Assembly: GCA_029257385.1 (NCBI GenBank)
Contig: JARIBS010000126.1
Coordinates: 1-64,000 of the forward strand
Length of the DNA stretch: 64,000 bases
Reading direction: 5' to 3'
DNA from: Thiorhodococcus sp.
Lineage (GTDB): Bacteria > Pseudomonadota > Gammaproteobacteria > Chromatiales > Chromatiaceae
Shown: positions 10,086-19,591 of the stretch, piece after piece
Numbering within the stretch: position 1 is the stretch's first letter
Layout of the letters: every line of letters starts with the position of its first letter
Program-made: the position numbers and the translations under genes
Notes under the pieces: model-generated
What the model saw: the letters and a program-made list of their open reading frames with translations, nothing else
Told to the model about the DNA's origin: nothing
The model's database searches: none

Positions 10086-13000
10086 ATGATCGAAGCAACG
10101 AAGCATCATCGCGAGCGCCGCATTCAGACCCGCTATTCGGTCGATCTGCATGCCAAGGTGCGCGGACGCAATCAATCGCCCACCAACTGTCGGGTTCGCA
10201 ATATCTGCAATGGCGGCGTGCTCTTGGAGACCGCCGCCAGCGAGCCGCAGTTGCCTTTTCAGACCGGCGAGCATGTCGATATCCACTTCGATCTTCCCGA
10301 CGCCCAGAGCATGGACTCCGTCCAGGCCGTTATTGAGATTGTCCATCGTGCCGATCGCGGTCTTGGTGCACGGTTCGTGCGACTGGTTGGCGACGGTCGG
10401 GCCAGACTGGCCCATTTCATCAGTGAGAAGGCCGTCGAGCATCGCTCGACGGGCGCCGAATACTACAGCAATCCGCTGCGCATTCGCGCGCGTGAGGTGC
10501 TGACACAGGTCGGCGAGCAGCGCCTCGGCGGCATGTTTGACTCACTGTTCGAGACCCTCGTGGAGGAGCTTTGGGCGCATACCGAACGCGCCGGAAGCGA
10601 TGCCGAGCGCACCCAGTTGTCTGGCGAGATCGCTTCTCTGGCACGAGCCATCCACAGCGAGGATTTTTCCGAGCGTCTGCGCGCGCAGCTCATCGACGCA
10701 CTCAAGGGTATCGGGCAGCAACTGCCCGGCGCTCCTAGAGCAAAGCCTCCAAGTGGTGACCCATCGAAGGATGGGCTTCAGCTCATCGACCCAGAAGAGT
10801 TTGAGACCTGGCTGGCGAAGTCGGAGCTGGCCGACCGTTTGGAAAACGAGCTGCGTGAACCACTCGAGGCCCTCAGAACCCAGCTCGCCGCCTGTTTCCA
10901 GGACGCCTCGCTGCCCATGGAGCCGATGGCGCTGGCCGAGACGATCGAGCAGGCGCTAGAGGAGCTTGGCCTCGGTGCCGCGCTGCAACGTATCGCTTTT
11001 GGGATCGTCGCCGATCATCTGTCGCGCAATCTCGGTGCTTTATATCGCGAGATTTTACGGGCTTGGGATTCCGCAGGACTCTCCGTGCTGGTGTCTCAAT
11101 CGGAAACGGCTCCCGATTCAGAGCAAGCCGACTCTTTCGCGTCCTCAGGGCCCGAGACTGGCTCGACTCCAGAGGGGGCAGAACATCCATCACCGCCCGA
11201 GTTTGGGTCAACGGCGGCACCAGTACAGGCCGGAACGGATGCACAGTCGATCACTCGAGCCGCAGGCATCATGGCCAATATGCTGGCCGGCTATCCGCCG
11301 GGCCTGGAGCGGCGCGGACGTGTCTATACTGGCGGGCGGCGCGTGGCGGATATGCTCGCCGCCTTGCCGCCCGATCATCAGATGCCCGATCCCGACTCCA
11401 AGCGGCCACTGAAAGAGTTGGTGCTCCAGTGGCTCCAAGCCGCCGAGGGCAAGACCGGACAACCGGGCGAGGCACCAACGATGGCGCCGCAAGTGGAGGA
11501 GCGCGTCGATTTCACCGACCGTCTTCTGTCGCTGATGCGCTCGGACCCCAAGGCACCGCAGCGGATGAAATCGCTCATCCAACCTTTGACGAGGCGTTTC
11601 CTCTCCATGGCGGTGACCGAGCAAGGCGGCATCACCGACGCCAAGCTGCCGTTGGTCAAGCTAATCAACAGACTGGAGCATCTCGCAAGCTATCTACAGA
11701 GCGACGACTCACCCAGCGAGGACATCCAAAGGGAGTTCGAGGCGGCGATCGAGAAGCTGGCCGCCGCCAAGGGCAGCGACCGCAAGACGGTCGACGAGGT
11801 CAGCGAGCGATTGGGCGATCTCGAGATGCGCGCTGGGCTCGAGTACCGAGACAACATCTCCAACTGGGTCAACATCTGCGAGTCCAAGGAGCGTGGCCGC
11901 CTGGCGCGCGAGGAGGTGCGCGAGCGGCTCAACGCGGCGTTCTCGGGTCAGCGTGTGCACAAGGTGTTGCTCGAACTGCTGGACATCGGCTGGCGCAATC
12001 TGCTCGATTTCGTCTGTGCCAACTCGGGTGCCGATGCCCCGCGCTGGCTCGAGCATTGGCGCGCGCTCCAGAGCCTGGATGCGCTCACACACGCTGAGCA
12101 CGCACAAGAGCCACCGAGCCTGGATGCGCTGATCGAGGAGCTGCGCGCCGGACTGACCTTCATGGGCATCGATCCGGTCATCAGTGACGATCTGCTCGAA
12201 CGCATCGAGAACGCGGTACAGCGCGCGCGCGTGGGTCTCGATCGCGATAACGACTATCTGACGTTCATCCCGCTCAAGCCCGATCCAGAGAGTGAGCCGG
12301 ACAAAGTGGTACCGGATCTCCCCGCCGCCGATTGGGCGCAGGGGCTCGCTGACGTGGACTCGCTCTCCATCGGGTCGCTCATCTGGATGCGCTCGAAAGA
12401 GTCCAGCAAGGCCTTGCGTCTGATCTGGCGCAATGACGAGGGCGCGCGGTTGGCCGTCACCGACACCATGGGCAAAAAGGTCAGGGTGCTGAGGCGCAAT
12501 CTTCTGGCTGAAGCCTTTGCGCGCGGCCAGGCGCATGCCCAGGCACCGACCGGTAAGCGGATCGTGACGCGCGCCGCCGATGCCGCACTCTCTGAGATGC
12601 AGGAGCGTCTGCACTACCATGAGACACACGACCCACTGACTGGACTGTCTAATCAGCGTCGGCTGCTTGGGTCGCTGACACAATTGCTGCTTTCCGAGAG
12701 TCCTCCCGCCGCGCCGCACGTACTAGCCTTTCTAGAACTCGATCGCTACGACACCCTCACCGGCACGTACGGTTACTCGGTTGGTGAGCGGATGCTGGTG
12801 GCGGTCTCCAGACTCTTGGAGAGCGTGGTATCGGATGCGCGCTGTCTGGCCTACATGGGCGGTAGCCGTTTCGGCTTGCTGATGCCGGTAATGGATCTCG
12901 ACCATGCCACCGAGGTTGGCGAGTCTATTCGGGCAGGGCTGACCGTGATGCCGTTCGAGCTTGAGGACAAGCCGTTTCGCATCTCCGGAAGTCTGGGTCT

Positions 13001-13895
13001 GGCGCTGTTGTCCGGCGCACATCAGGGTCCGGAGAAGCTCGTCTCGGCGGCCAGCGTGGCCTGTCTCGCGGCCCAGCGCGAGGGCGGTGATCAGGTTATC
13101 CTGTTCAGCGAGACCAACGACATCATCGCGCGACAGTTGGAGCGCATGCGCGCATGGGCGCAGGCCGAGGACGTTATCAAGGGCGGGCGGCGCAAACTGC
13201 GCTATCAGCGTATCGTGCCAATCGATCCGGAGAGTGGGCTGCGACCACACTGCGAGATTCTGCTCAGCGTCTATGATGAGAGTGGTCTGCCGCTTCCGCT
13301 GCAATCGTTCATCGCCGCCGCCGAGGCCTTCAACATGATGCGCGAAGTCGACCGGCAGGTCATTGAGGCGTCCTTCAAATGGGTTCAGGGCAACCCGGAC
13401 AAGCTCAAGGAACTCGGCGGAATCGCCATCAACCTGTCGGGCCAGTCGCTCACCGATCCCGATCTGCTGCCCTACATTCGAGCGTCCTTGAAGACGTTCG
13501 AAGTCCCGGTCGAGTTGATTTGTTTCGAGGTCACGGAGACGGCCGCCATCGCCAGCCTCGATCAGGCGGCGATCATCCTTGATGACATCAAATCGCTGGG
13601 CTGTCAGATTGCACTGGACGATTTCGGTGCCGGCATGTCCTCTTATAGCTATCTCAAGCGCTTGCCGGTCGACTATGTCAAGATCGACGGCTCTTTCGTC
13701 AAGGACATCCTGATGAGCCCGCATGACCGTGAGATCGTCAAATCCTTTAACGAAATCGCCCACTTCATGGGCAAGAAGACGATTGCCGAATACGTCGAGA
13801 ATCAGGAAATTCTGGAGTTACTGAGGACGATCGGCGTCGACTATGCTCAGGGCTACGCGATCGAAAAGCCGAAGTTCATCGAAGATCTTCAATAG
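10086..13895 (+). CDS. PilZ-DUF1631-GGDEF-EAL cyclic-di-GMP protein
   Basis: 1269 residues. The N-terminal PilZ domain (about 8-110) has the RRIQTRYSVD start and CRVRNICNGGVLLE strand. A long helical DUF1631 region (about 120-820) follows, with acidic/Pro-rich linkers near 345-380. The GGDEF domain (from about 835) has a degenerate signature YMGGSRFGLL near residue 922, so cyclase activity is unlikely. The EAL domain (about 1030-1265) reads EILLS in place of EALLR but keeps INLSGQSL, CFEVTETAA, LDDFGAGMSSY, DYVKIDGSF and AEYVEN, so phosphodiesterase activity is plausible. Likely a c-di-GMP sensor/phosphodiesterase; its partner is unknown. Confidence 0.9.
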   Translation: MIEATKHHRERRIQTRYSVDLHAKVRGRNQSPTNCRVRNICNGGVLLETAASEPQLPFQTGEHVDIHFDLPDAQSMDSVQAVIEIVHRADRGLGARFVRLVGDGRARLAHFISEKAVEHRSTGAEYYSNPLRIRAREVLTQVGEQRLGGMFDSLFETLVEELWAHTERAGSDAERTQLSGEIASLARAIHSEDFSERLRAQLIDALKGIGQQLPGAPRAKPPSGDPSKDGLQLIDPEEFETWLAKSELADRLENELREPLEALRTQLAACFQDASLPMEPMALAETIEQALEELGLGAALQRIAFGIVADHLSRNLGALYREILRAWDSAGLSVLVSQSETAPDSEQADSFASSGPETGSTPEGAEHPSPPEFGSTAAPVQAGTDAQSITRAAGIMANMLAGYPPGLERRGRVYTGGRRVADMLAALPPDHQMPDPDSKRPLKELVLQWLQAAEGKTGQPGEAPTMAPQVEERVDFTDRLLSLMRSDPKAPQRMKSLIQPLTRRFLSMAVTEQGGITDAKLPLVKLINRLEHLASYLQSDDSPSEDIQREFEAAIEKLAAAKGSDRKTVDEVSERLGDLEMRAGLEYRDNISNWVNICESKERGRLAREEVRERLNAAFSGQRVHKVLLELLDIGWRNLLDFVCANSGADAPRWLEHWRALQSLDALTHAEHAQEPPSLDALIEELRAGLTFMGIDPVISDDLLERIENAVQRARVGLDRDNDYLTFIPLKPDPESEPDKVVPDLPAADWAQGLADVDSLSIGSLIWMRSKESSKALRLIWRNDEGARLAVTDTMGKKVRVLRRNLLAEAFARGQAHAQAPTGKRIVTRAADAALSEMQERLHYHETHDPLTGLSNQRRLLGSLTQLLLSESPPAAPHVLAFLELDRYDTLTGTYGYSVGERMLVAVSRLLESVVSDARCLAYMGGSRFGLLMPVMDLDHATEVGESIRAGLTVMPFELEDKPFRISGSLGLALLSGAHQGPEKLVSAASVACLAAQREGGDQVILFSETNDIIARQLERMRAWAQAEDVIKGGRRKLRYQRIVPIDPESGLRPHCEILLSVYDESGLPLPLQSFIAAAEAFNMMREVDRQVIEASFKWVQGNPDKLKELGGIAINLSGQSLTDPDLLPYIRASLKTFEVPVELICFEVTETAAIASLDQAAIILDDIKSLGCQIALDDFGAGMSSYSYLKRLPVDYVKIDGSFVKDILMSPHDREIVKSFNEIAHFMGKKTIAEYVENQEILELLRTIGVDYAQGYAIEKPKFIEDLQ

Positions 13896-13988
13896 CGTGT
13901 CGATGACGCGGGCGTATCAACTTAATTTATCAGGACCGGTCCATCGCCATGCGACCAGTCGTATCAGCAGTTAGAGGTCTTTAGCGCA

Positions 13989-14867
13989 GTGACTCGGCAC
14001 AACACACCCTTGCCTGAGGCCTTGACGGCGACACGCAAGGACTTTTTTACAGACGATGGTGTTCGTTTGGCCTATTACGTCGATGACTCTGTCAGCGGCA
14101 GGCCGCTCGTGCTCATCCACAGCATCAATGCTGCAGCCAGCAGCTTCGAGATGCGTCCGCTGTGCGATCGCTATCGCGGTCGCCGCCCAGTCTACAGTCT
14201 GGATCTGCCTGGTTTCGGTCACTCCGATCGCAGTGCCAGAGACTATTCCCCAGAGCTTTATGGCCGTGCGATCGCGGATTTCCTCAGCCGCATCGTCGTC
14301 GAACCCGCTGATCTGGTCGTGCTGTCATTGAGCTGCGAGTTCGCCGCTCGGGCGGCCCTGCTCGCACCGGGACAGGTCGCCTCTCTGGTGCTCATTTCGC
14401 CTACGGGATTTGGCGCCCAGAGCCTGCCGAGTCCGGGCGTGGCCGCAACGGCCATCCGAGTGCTTAATCTGCCCTTCCTGAGCCAATGGCTCTACGATCT
14501 GGTCGCCACACGCCGCAGCATCGCCTATTTCCTGGGTCTGTGCTGCGTCGGCGAGGTTCCGCGGGAGATGATCGACTATGCCTATGCGACCTCTCATCAG
14601 CCGGGCGCCAGGCATGCACCGCTGACGTTTCTCTCGACCCGTCTGTTTACCCCCGATGCACTCAATCAGCTCTATGCCAAGCTGGGGGAGCTGCGCGCAC
14701 TGGTCATCGCGGACCAGGACCCTTTCGTCACCTTCGAGCAGCTCGAGCCCTTCGTCGTCGAGCATCCGAGCTGGCACAGGATCAGCTTGGCGCCCCACAA
14801 AGGGCTGCCCCATTGGGAGAAGCTTGAGGACACGGCCGAGACGCTTGAGCAGTTCTGGAGGGGCTGA
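13989..14867 (+). CDS. Alpha/beta-fold hydrolase
   Basis: 292 residues from a GTG at 13989. The fold is shown by LVLIHSINAAASSFEMRPL (oxyanion strand), VYSLDLPGFGHSDR, the nucleophile elbow LVVLSLSCEFAAR with Ser115, and the terminal PHKGLPHWEK histidine. The elbow reads S-L-S-C-E instead of G-x-S-x-G, which is unusual but tolerated in some family members. The acid may be the Asp in VIADQDPFV. The substrate cannot be told. It converges with tpm, 8 bases apart. Confidence 0.8.
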   Translation: MTRHNTPLPEALTATRKDFFTDDGVRLAYYVDDSVSGRPLVLIHSINAAASSFEMRPLCDRYRGRRPVYSLDLPGFGHSDRSARDYSPELYGRAIADFLSRIVVEPADLVVLSLSCEFAARAALLAPGQVASLVLISPTGFGAQSLPSPGVAATAIRVLNLPFLSQWLYDLVATRRSIAYFLGLCCVGEVPREMIDYAYATSHQPGARHAPLTFLSTRLFTPDALNQLYAKLGELRALVIADQDPFVTFEQLEPFVVEHPSWHRISLAPHKGLPHWEKLEDTAETLEQFWRG

Positions 14868-14875
14868 CTGGGTGC

Positions 14876-15535
14876 TCAATCGCGCGGGCGCAGCGCGTAG
14901 ACCTGCTCCAGAAGGGCGGTCAGACCACGACGCCGGAAATTCGGCGAGTCGTCCAGCGCATCGAATGCCGCCAGCTCCTCGATACGGTGGGTGCCGCCAA
15001 ACAACCGCGCGACCTCGCCGGTCCCCACCGCGAAGGGTGGTCCGCTCATTTTTGTCTGATCGTAGTTCAAGGTGATCAGCAGGGTATCGCGGGGGCGCGC
15101 AAAGAGCCGCTTCAACTGTGCGGCATAGCTGCCGCGCATGTCCGGCGGCAGAGCGATTAGCGAGGCACGGTCGAAGATGGCTCCGACGTCCTCGGTGTGA
15201 TGAGGTTCGAGCGCGAAATAGTCGCCGCACAGGACGGTGAGCTCACCGACCTGATAGCGGCGAAACGGCGGCATCTCGCTGATCTCAGGTGTCAGCTCGT
15301 GCTCCTCGAAGAATGCTTGTACGGCAATCTCGCTGAGCTCGACCCCAAAAACCTGGAACCCCTGGCTGACCAGCCAGATGAGATCGAGCGTCTTGCCGCA
15401 CAGCGGCACGAAGACCCGCGTGCCCGGTTGCAACCCGAGCCGTGGCCAGTGTTCTTGCAGATGCGTGTTGATCTCGTCGAGATGAAAACCGATTTCACGG
15501 CGATGCCAGCGCTCTAGCCAAAATTCAGTGTTCAT
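14876..15535 (-). CDS. tpm: Thiopurine S-methyltransferase
   Basis: 219 residues, the normal bacterial TPMT length. It starts FWLERWHRREIGFH, followed by the SAM-binding RVFVPLCGKTLDLIWLVSQG, FGVELSEIAVQAFF and IFDRASLIALPPDMR, all family hallmarks. Known chemistry: S-methylation of thiopurines; bacterial members also methylate selenium and tellurium oxyanions. Divergent from prfB. Confidence 0.93.
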   Translation of the reverse strand: MNTEFWLERWHRREIGFHLDEINTHLQEHWPRLGLQPGTRVFVPLCGKTLDLIWLVSQGFQVFGVELSEIAVQAFFEEHELTPEISEMPPFRRYQVGELTVLCGDYFALEPHHTEDVGAIFDRASLIALPPDMRGSYAAQLKRLFARPRDTLLITLNYDQTKMSGPPFAVGTGEVARLFGGTHRIEELAAFDALDDSPNFRRRGLTALLEQVYALRPRD

Positions 15536-15668
15536 ATTGGATATTCGGGATTGATATGATTTAAAACAAAATCCTGAGAAGTCCTGTTCATCCTGTCGAG
15601 AAGATTTAGCGCACAGTATGCATACCCGCGAGGCCCGATGGATGTGGCGCCCGCGCGCGAACCAAGTC

Positions 15669-15674
15669 TATAAT
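15669..15674 (+). promoter_or_regulatory. Candidate -10 element for prfB
   Basis: TATAAT lies 28 bases before the prfB ATG. A good -35 is not visible at the matching distance (GC-rich there), so this rests on one perfect hexamer in a GC-rich gap. Confidence 0.4.
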
Positions 15675-15701
15675 TCCCGGTTTCCTCGGGTGGAACAAGC
15701 T

Positions 15702-16800
15702 ATGTTCGAAATCAATCCCATCGCTCACCAAATCAACGACCTGCAGGGACGCTTGGAGTCTCTCAGGGGGTATCTTTGACTACGCCGAACGCAAAGAGCG
15801 TTTGACCGAGGTTTTACGCGAGCTAGAAGATCCGGCAATCTGGAACGATCCGAGTCGCGCCCAAGCCCTTGGTCGCGAGCGCTCGATGCTCGAAGGAATC
15901 GTAGTAACGGTCGATGAGCTGACTGCGGCGCTCACGGATGCCGATGAGCTGCTCGCCCTGGCCTCTGAAGAAAACGACGAGGCGACCATGGCCTCGTTGA
16001 GCGACGATCTGGTCGAGCACGAGCGACGCGTCAGCGAGCTTGAGTTCCACCGGATGTTTGCGGGCGAGATGGATGCCAACAACGCCTTTGTCGACATTCA
16101 GGCAGGCTCCGGCGGAACCGAGGCGCAGGATTGGGCTGAGATGTTGCTGCGCATGTTCCTACGCTGGGGCGAGCGACGCGGATTCAAGACCGAGCTGATG
16201 GAAGTCTCCGCAGGCGATGTGGCGGGGGTCAAGTCGGCGACCATCAAGTTCGAGGGCGATTATGCCTTCGGCTGGTTGCGCACCGAAACTGGCGTTCACC
16301 GTCTGGTGAGGAAGTCCCCGTTCGACTCCGGCAATCGCCGCCACACCTCGTTCGCCTCGGTTTTCGTGGCCCCGGAGATCGATGACAGCATTCAGGTCGA
16401 CATCAATCCAGCCGATCTGCGCATCGACGTCTATCGGGCCAGCGGCGCCGGTGGTCAGCACGTCAACCGCACCGAGTCAGCCGTGCGGATCACGCACCTG
16501 CCGACTGCAACCGTGACTCAGTGCCAGAACGACCGCTCCCAGCACAAGAACAAGGATCAGGCCATGAAGCAGCTCAAGGCCAAGCTCTATGAGCTGGAGA
16601 TGCAGAAGCGTCAGGCCAGTCAACAGGCGCTCGAAGACACCAAATCCGACATCGGCTGGGGCAGCCAGATCCGCTCCTATGTGCTCGATCAGTCACGGAT
16701 CAAGGACCTGCGCACCGGAGTTGAGATTGGCAACACCCAATCGGTGCTGGACGGCGATCTCGACCCCTTCATCGAAGCCAGCCTCAAGAGTGGCCTCTAA
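15702..16800 (+). CDS. prfB: Peptide chain release factor 2, with programmed +1 frameshift
   Basis: The zero frame from ATG 15702 reads 25 codons to TGA at 15777-15779; translation must slip +1 to continue at GAC 15778 to the stop at 16800, giving 365 residues. RF2 recognises UGA/UAA: the SPF anticodon-like motif is in [11 protein letters not shown], and the catalytic GGQ is in [14 protein letters not shown] (about residues 249-251). The N-terminal MFEINP matches other RF2 proteins. lysS starts 20 bases downstream, the same order as in E. coli. Confidence 0.97.
15765..15779 (+). promoter_or_regulatory. RF2 autoregulatory frameshift site
   Basis: An internal Shine-Dalgarno-like AGGGGG (15765-15770) sits 3 bases before the slippery CTT TGA (15774-15779), followed by C. 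This matches the E. coli prfB recoding signal. When RF2 is scarce, the pausing ribosome slips to +1; when it is abundant, translation stops at UGA. Confidence 0.95.
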
Positions 16801-16820
16801 GGCCCAGAGATCCTTAAATA

Positions 16821-18347
16821 ATGACCCAGCAAGACGAGCGACCGACCCACACCGACGCCGCAGATGACAACAAGCTGATCGCGCAGCGCCGCGAGAAGCT
16901 GGCGCTGTTGCGCGCGCAGGGTAACGCCTTTCCCAATGATTTTCGCCGCGATGTGATCGCGCACGAGCTGCATGTCGAGTACGGCGAACTGGATGCCGAA
17001 AGCCTGGAAACGCGCGCACAGCGTGTGAAGGTCGCCGGTCGACTGATGACGCGGCGGGTCATGGGCAAGGCGAGCTTCGCGCATATCCAGGATATGTCTG
17101 GGCGCATGCAACTGTTTGTACAGCGCGATCTGATCGGCGAGGAGGCCTACGCCAGCTTCAAGCGCGATCTGGATCTGGGCGATATCCTGGGCGCAGAGGG
17201 CGTGCTTTTTCGCACCAAGACCGGCGAGTTGTCCATCCGCTGTGAGAGTCTGCGTCTGCTGACCAAGGCGCTGCGACCGCTGCCGGAGAAGTTCCACGGG
17301 CTCACGGACATGGAGAGCCGTTACCGCCAACGCTATCTCGACCTGATCATGAACGAGGCCACACGCGAGACCTTCCGTGTGCGTATAGCGGTCATTCAGT
17401 TCATCCGCGACTATCTCAACGCACGCGGCTATCTGGAGGTCGAGACGCCGATGATGCAGGTGATTCCCGGCGGCGCCGTCGCCCGGCCCTTCGTGACCCA
17501 CCACAACGCGCTCGACATGCAGCTGTTCCTGCGTATTGCACCGGAGCTTTTCCTCAAACGGCTGGTGGTCGGTGGCATGGAGAAAGTCTACGAAATCAAC
17601 CGTAACTTCCGCAACGAAGGGCTTTCGACACGACACAACCCCGAGTTCACCATGCTCGAGTTCTATGAAGCCTACGCGGATTATCGTGACCTGATGGACC
17701 TCACCGAGGACATGATCCGCAACATGACGCTCGCCGTCCTGGGTCGGACGCAGATCGTTTATCAGGACGCGACCTACGATTTCGGCCAGCCTTTTGCGCG
17801 GATGAGCGTGCGCGAGGCGATCCTCAAGTACAACCCCGAGCTGGAGCCGGCGGATGTTGACGACATCGCGCGCGCTAGGGCGCTGGCCGAGCGGCTCGGA
17901 ATCAAGCTTCAATCGTCCTGGGGCCTGGGGAAAATCCAGATCGAGGTGTTCGAGCAGACGGTTGAGTCCCAGCTCATGGAGCCGACCTTCATCACCCAGT
18001 ATCCCACCGAGGTCTCACCGCTGGCGCGACGCAATGACGACGATCCTTTCGTCACGGATCGCTTCGAGTTTTTCGTCGGTGGGCGCGAGATCGCCAACGG
18101 TTTCTCCGAGCTGAACGACGCCGAAGATCAGGCCGAGCGCTTCCGTCATCAGGTTGCGCAGAAAGACGCCGGCGATCAGGAAGCCATGTACTTCGATACC
18201 GACTACATCCGCGCCCTGGAGCACGGGATGCCGCCCACGGCGGGCGAGGGCATTGGGATCGACCGGCTGGTGATGCTGCTGACCGATTCGGCCTCGATCC
18301 GCGATGTGCTGTTGTTCCCGCACATGCGCCCGGAAGCAGCGACCTGA
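16821..18347 (+). CDS. lysS: Lysyl-tRNA synthetase, class II
   Basis: 508 residues. An N-terminal OB-fold anticodon domain (about 60-170, [20 protein letters not shown]) precedes the class II catalytic core. Motif 1 includes [17 protein letters not shown], motif 2 is [18 protein letters not shown], and motif 3 is [14 protein letters not shown]. It charges tRNA-Lys in the cytoplasm. It starts 20 bases after prfB and is probably co-transcribed with it. The end converges on ygfZ. Confidence 0.97.
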   Translation: MTQQDERPTHTDAADDNKLIAQRREKLALLRAQGNAFPNDFRRDVIAHELHVEYGELDAESLETRAQRVKVAGRLMTRRVMGKASFAHIQDMSGRMQLFVQRDLIGEEAYASFKRDLDLGDILGAEGVLFRTKTGELSIRCESLRLLTKALRPLPEKFHGLTDMESRYRQRYLDLIMNEATRETFRVRIAVIQFIRDYLNARGYLEVETPMMQVIPGGAVARPFVTHHNALDMQLFLRIAPELFLKRLVVGGMEKVYEINRNFRNEGLSTRHNPEFTMLEFYEAYADYRDLMDLTEDMIRNMTLAVLGRTQIVYQDATYDFGQPFARMSVREAILKYNPELEPADVDDIARARALAERLGIKLQSSWGLGKIQIEVFEQTVESQLMEPTFITQYPTEVSPLARRNDDDPFVTDRFEFFVGGREIANGFSELNDAEDQAERFRHQVAQKDAGDQEAMYFDTDYIRALEHGMPPTAGEGIGIDRLVMLLTDSASIRDVLLFPHMRPEAAT

Positions 18348-18382
18348 TCTGACGGACGGTCAGGGACGATACGCTCGCCCGC

Positions 18383-19420
18383 TTAGACCTCGGCGGCTGG
18401 GAAGCCGTAGGGCGGCTCGCGCAGACTGAGCGCGGGGCCATGTTCTCCGAGCCGGAACTCGCCGCCGTCGACCGCGGCAATCTCGGCGACGACGAGCAGG
18501 GCATAGCGCCCGTCGGGGAGCGGGGCTGCATCGACGACACGTCCACTGGCCTGCTGGGACGTGCTCTGCGATGTGAAGAGTTCATCGCCCGGCTGGGGGG
18601 CGACGATGTCGGCATCGACCTCGGCAAGATACATGCGACGCTTGAGCTTACCCAGAAACTGCATGCGCGCGACCACTTCCTGACCCGTATAGCAGCCTTT
18701 GTGAAAGCTCACACCATGAATGAGGTGTAGATTGGTCATCTGCGGGATGAACGCCTCGGCTGTTGCATCGTAGACGTTGGGAAGACCCGCCTGGATGTCG
18801 AGCAGCGTCCAGCCCGGGGGGTTTGCGGGGGTGGCATCTCGACTGAGCGCCGTCCAGAGAGCGGTCATCGCCGCAAGCGGACCCAAAATCTCAAAACGTG
18901 GCACCGGAGCCGAGAGACGCATGACGGCCAGATCGCCATGCACCGACAGCACGTTGTCCTGCTCGGGTGGCGTGAGCCCCTGATCGGCCAGAAGATCGGG
19001 CGCGCGGTCTCCGGCAAGACCGATACGGATCAAGGTGTCGCTGGCGTCTTCGAGACTGACCTTGCTGCGCAGCACGAAGATCCTCAAACGCTCAAGCACC
19101 TTCGCCAGCCGCTCGACCGGGGTTTGCAGATAGACTGTGTCGCCAAGCTGGAAGATCCGCAACAGAGCTAGTATCCGACCCTTCTGGTTGCAAAGCCCGC
19201 CGATCTGGGTGTAGGTCTCGGAGATTTCACGCAAATCGCTGGTGAGCTGCCCCTGGAGTAATGTCTTGGCGTCCGCTCCGTCAACGGCGATGAGACCGAG
19301 CTGCGAGAGGTCGAAGATGTGGCATTCAGACGAGGATTGCGGCTCGGGAAAAGCGATGTGCCCATGCGCATCGACACGGGCACCCTGGGTGATGAGGAAA
19401 TCGCGCCATTCAGTCATCAT
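18383..19420 (-). CDS. ygfZ: tRNA-modifying / Fe-S repair protein YgfZ (folate-binding)
   Basis: 345 residues from the ATG at 19420, which has GAGGTT 9 bases upstream; an in-frame ATG at 19489 would add 23 residues. A GcvT-like folate fold is seen: IFDLSQLGLIAVDG, LLQGQLTSDLRE, and the diagnostic YgfZ motif KGCYTGQEVVARM near residue 240. The family helps assemble or repair certain Fe-S enzymes (such as the tRNA methylthiolase) using tetrahydrofolate. Divergent from the RNase II-like gene. Confidence 0.9.
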   Translation of the reverse strand: MMTEWRDFLITQGARVDAHGHIAFPEPQSSSECHIFDLSQLGLIAVDGADAKTLLQGQLTSDLREISETYTQIGGLCNQKGRILALLRIFQLGDTVYLQTPVERLAKVLERLRIFVLRSKVSLEDASDTLIRIGLAGDRAPDLLADQGLTPPEQDNVLSVHGDLAVMRLSAPVPRFEILGPLAAMTALWTALSRDATPANPPGWTLLDIQAGLPNVYDATAEAFIPQMTNLHLIHGVSFHKGCYTGQEVVARMQFLGKLKRRMYLAEVDADIVAPQPGDELFTSQSTSQQASGRVVDAAPLPDGRYALLVVAEIAAVDGGEFRLGEHGPALSLREPPYGFPAAEV

Positions 19421-19591
19421 GTGGAAAACCTCGAAAACGGTTGAGGCCAGCGGGCCGCCTTTGTGAGCAATCGCCTGCGATACATTCATATTGGGGATGG
19501 TTTCGCCAAATGCGCGCTTCCTTCAATAGCCTTGATCCAGTCAGCGGCTAAACGCGCTGACCTACTGTAGCGACTGGGAGATCACATCACT

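Noticed and set aside
12732..13763. 343-residue minus-strand open frame
   Set aside because: Antisense to the GGDEF-EAL part, which has clear conserved motifs on the plus strand.
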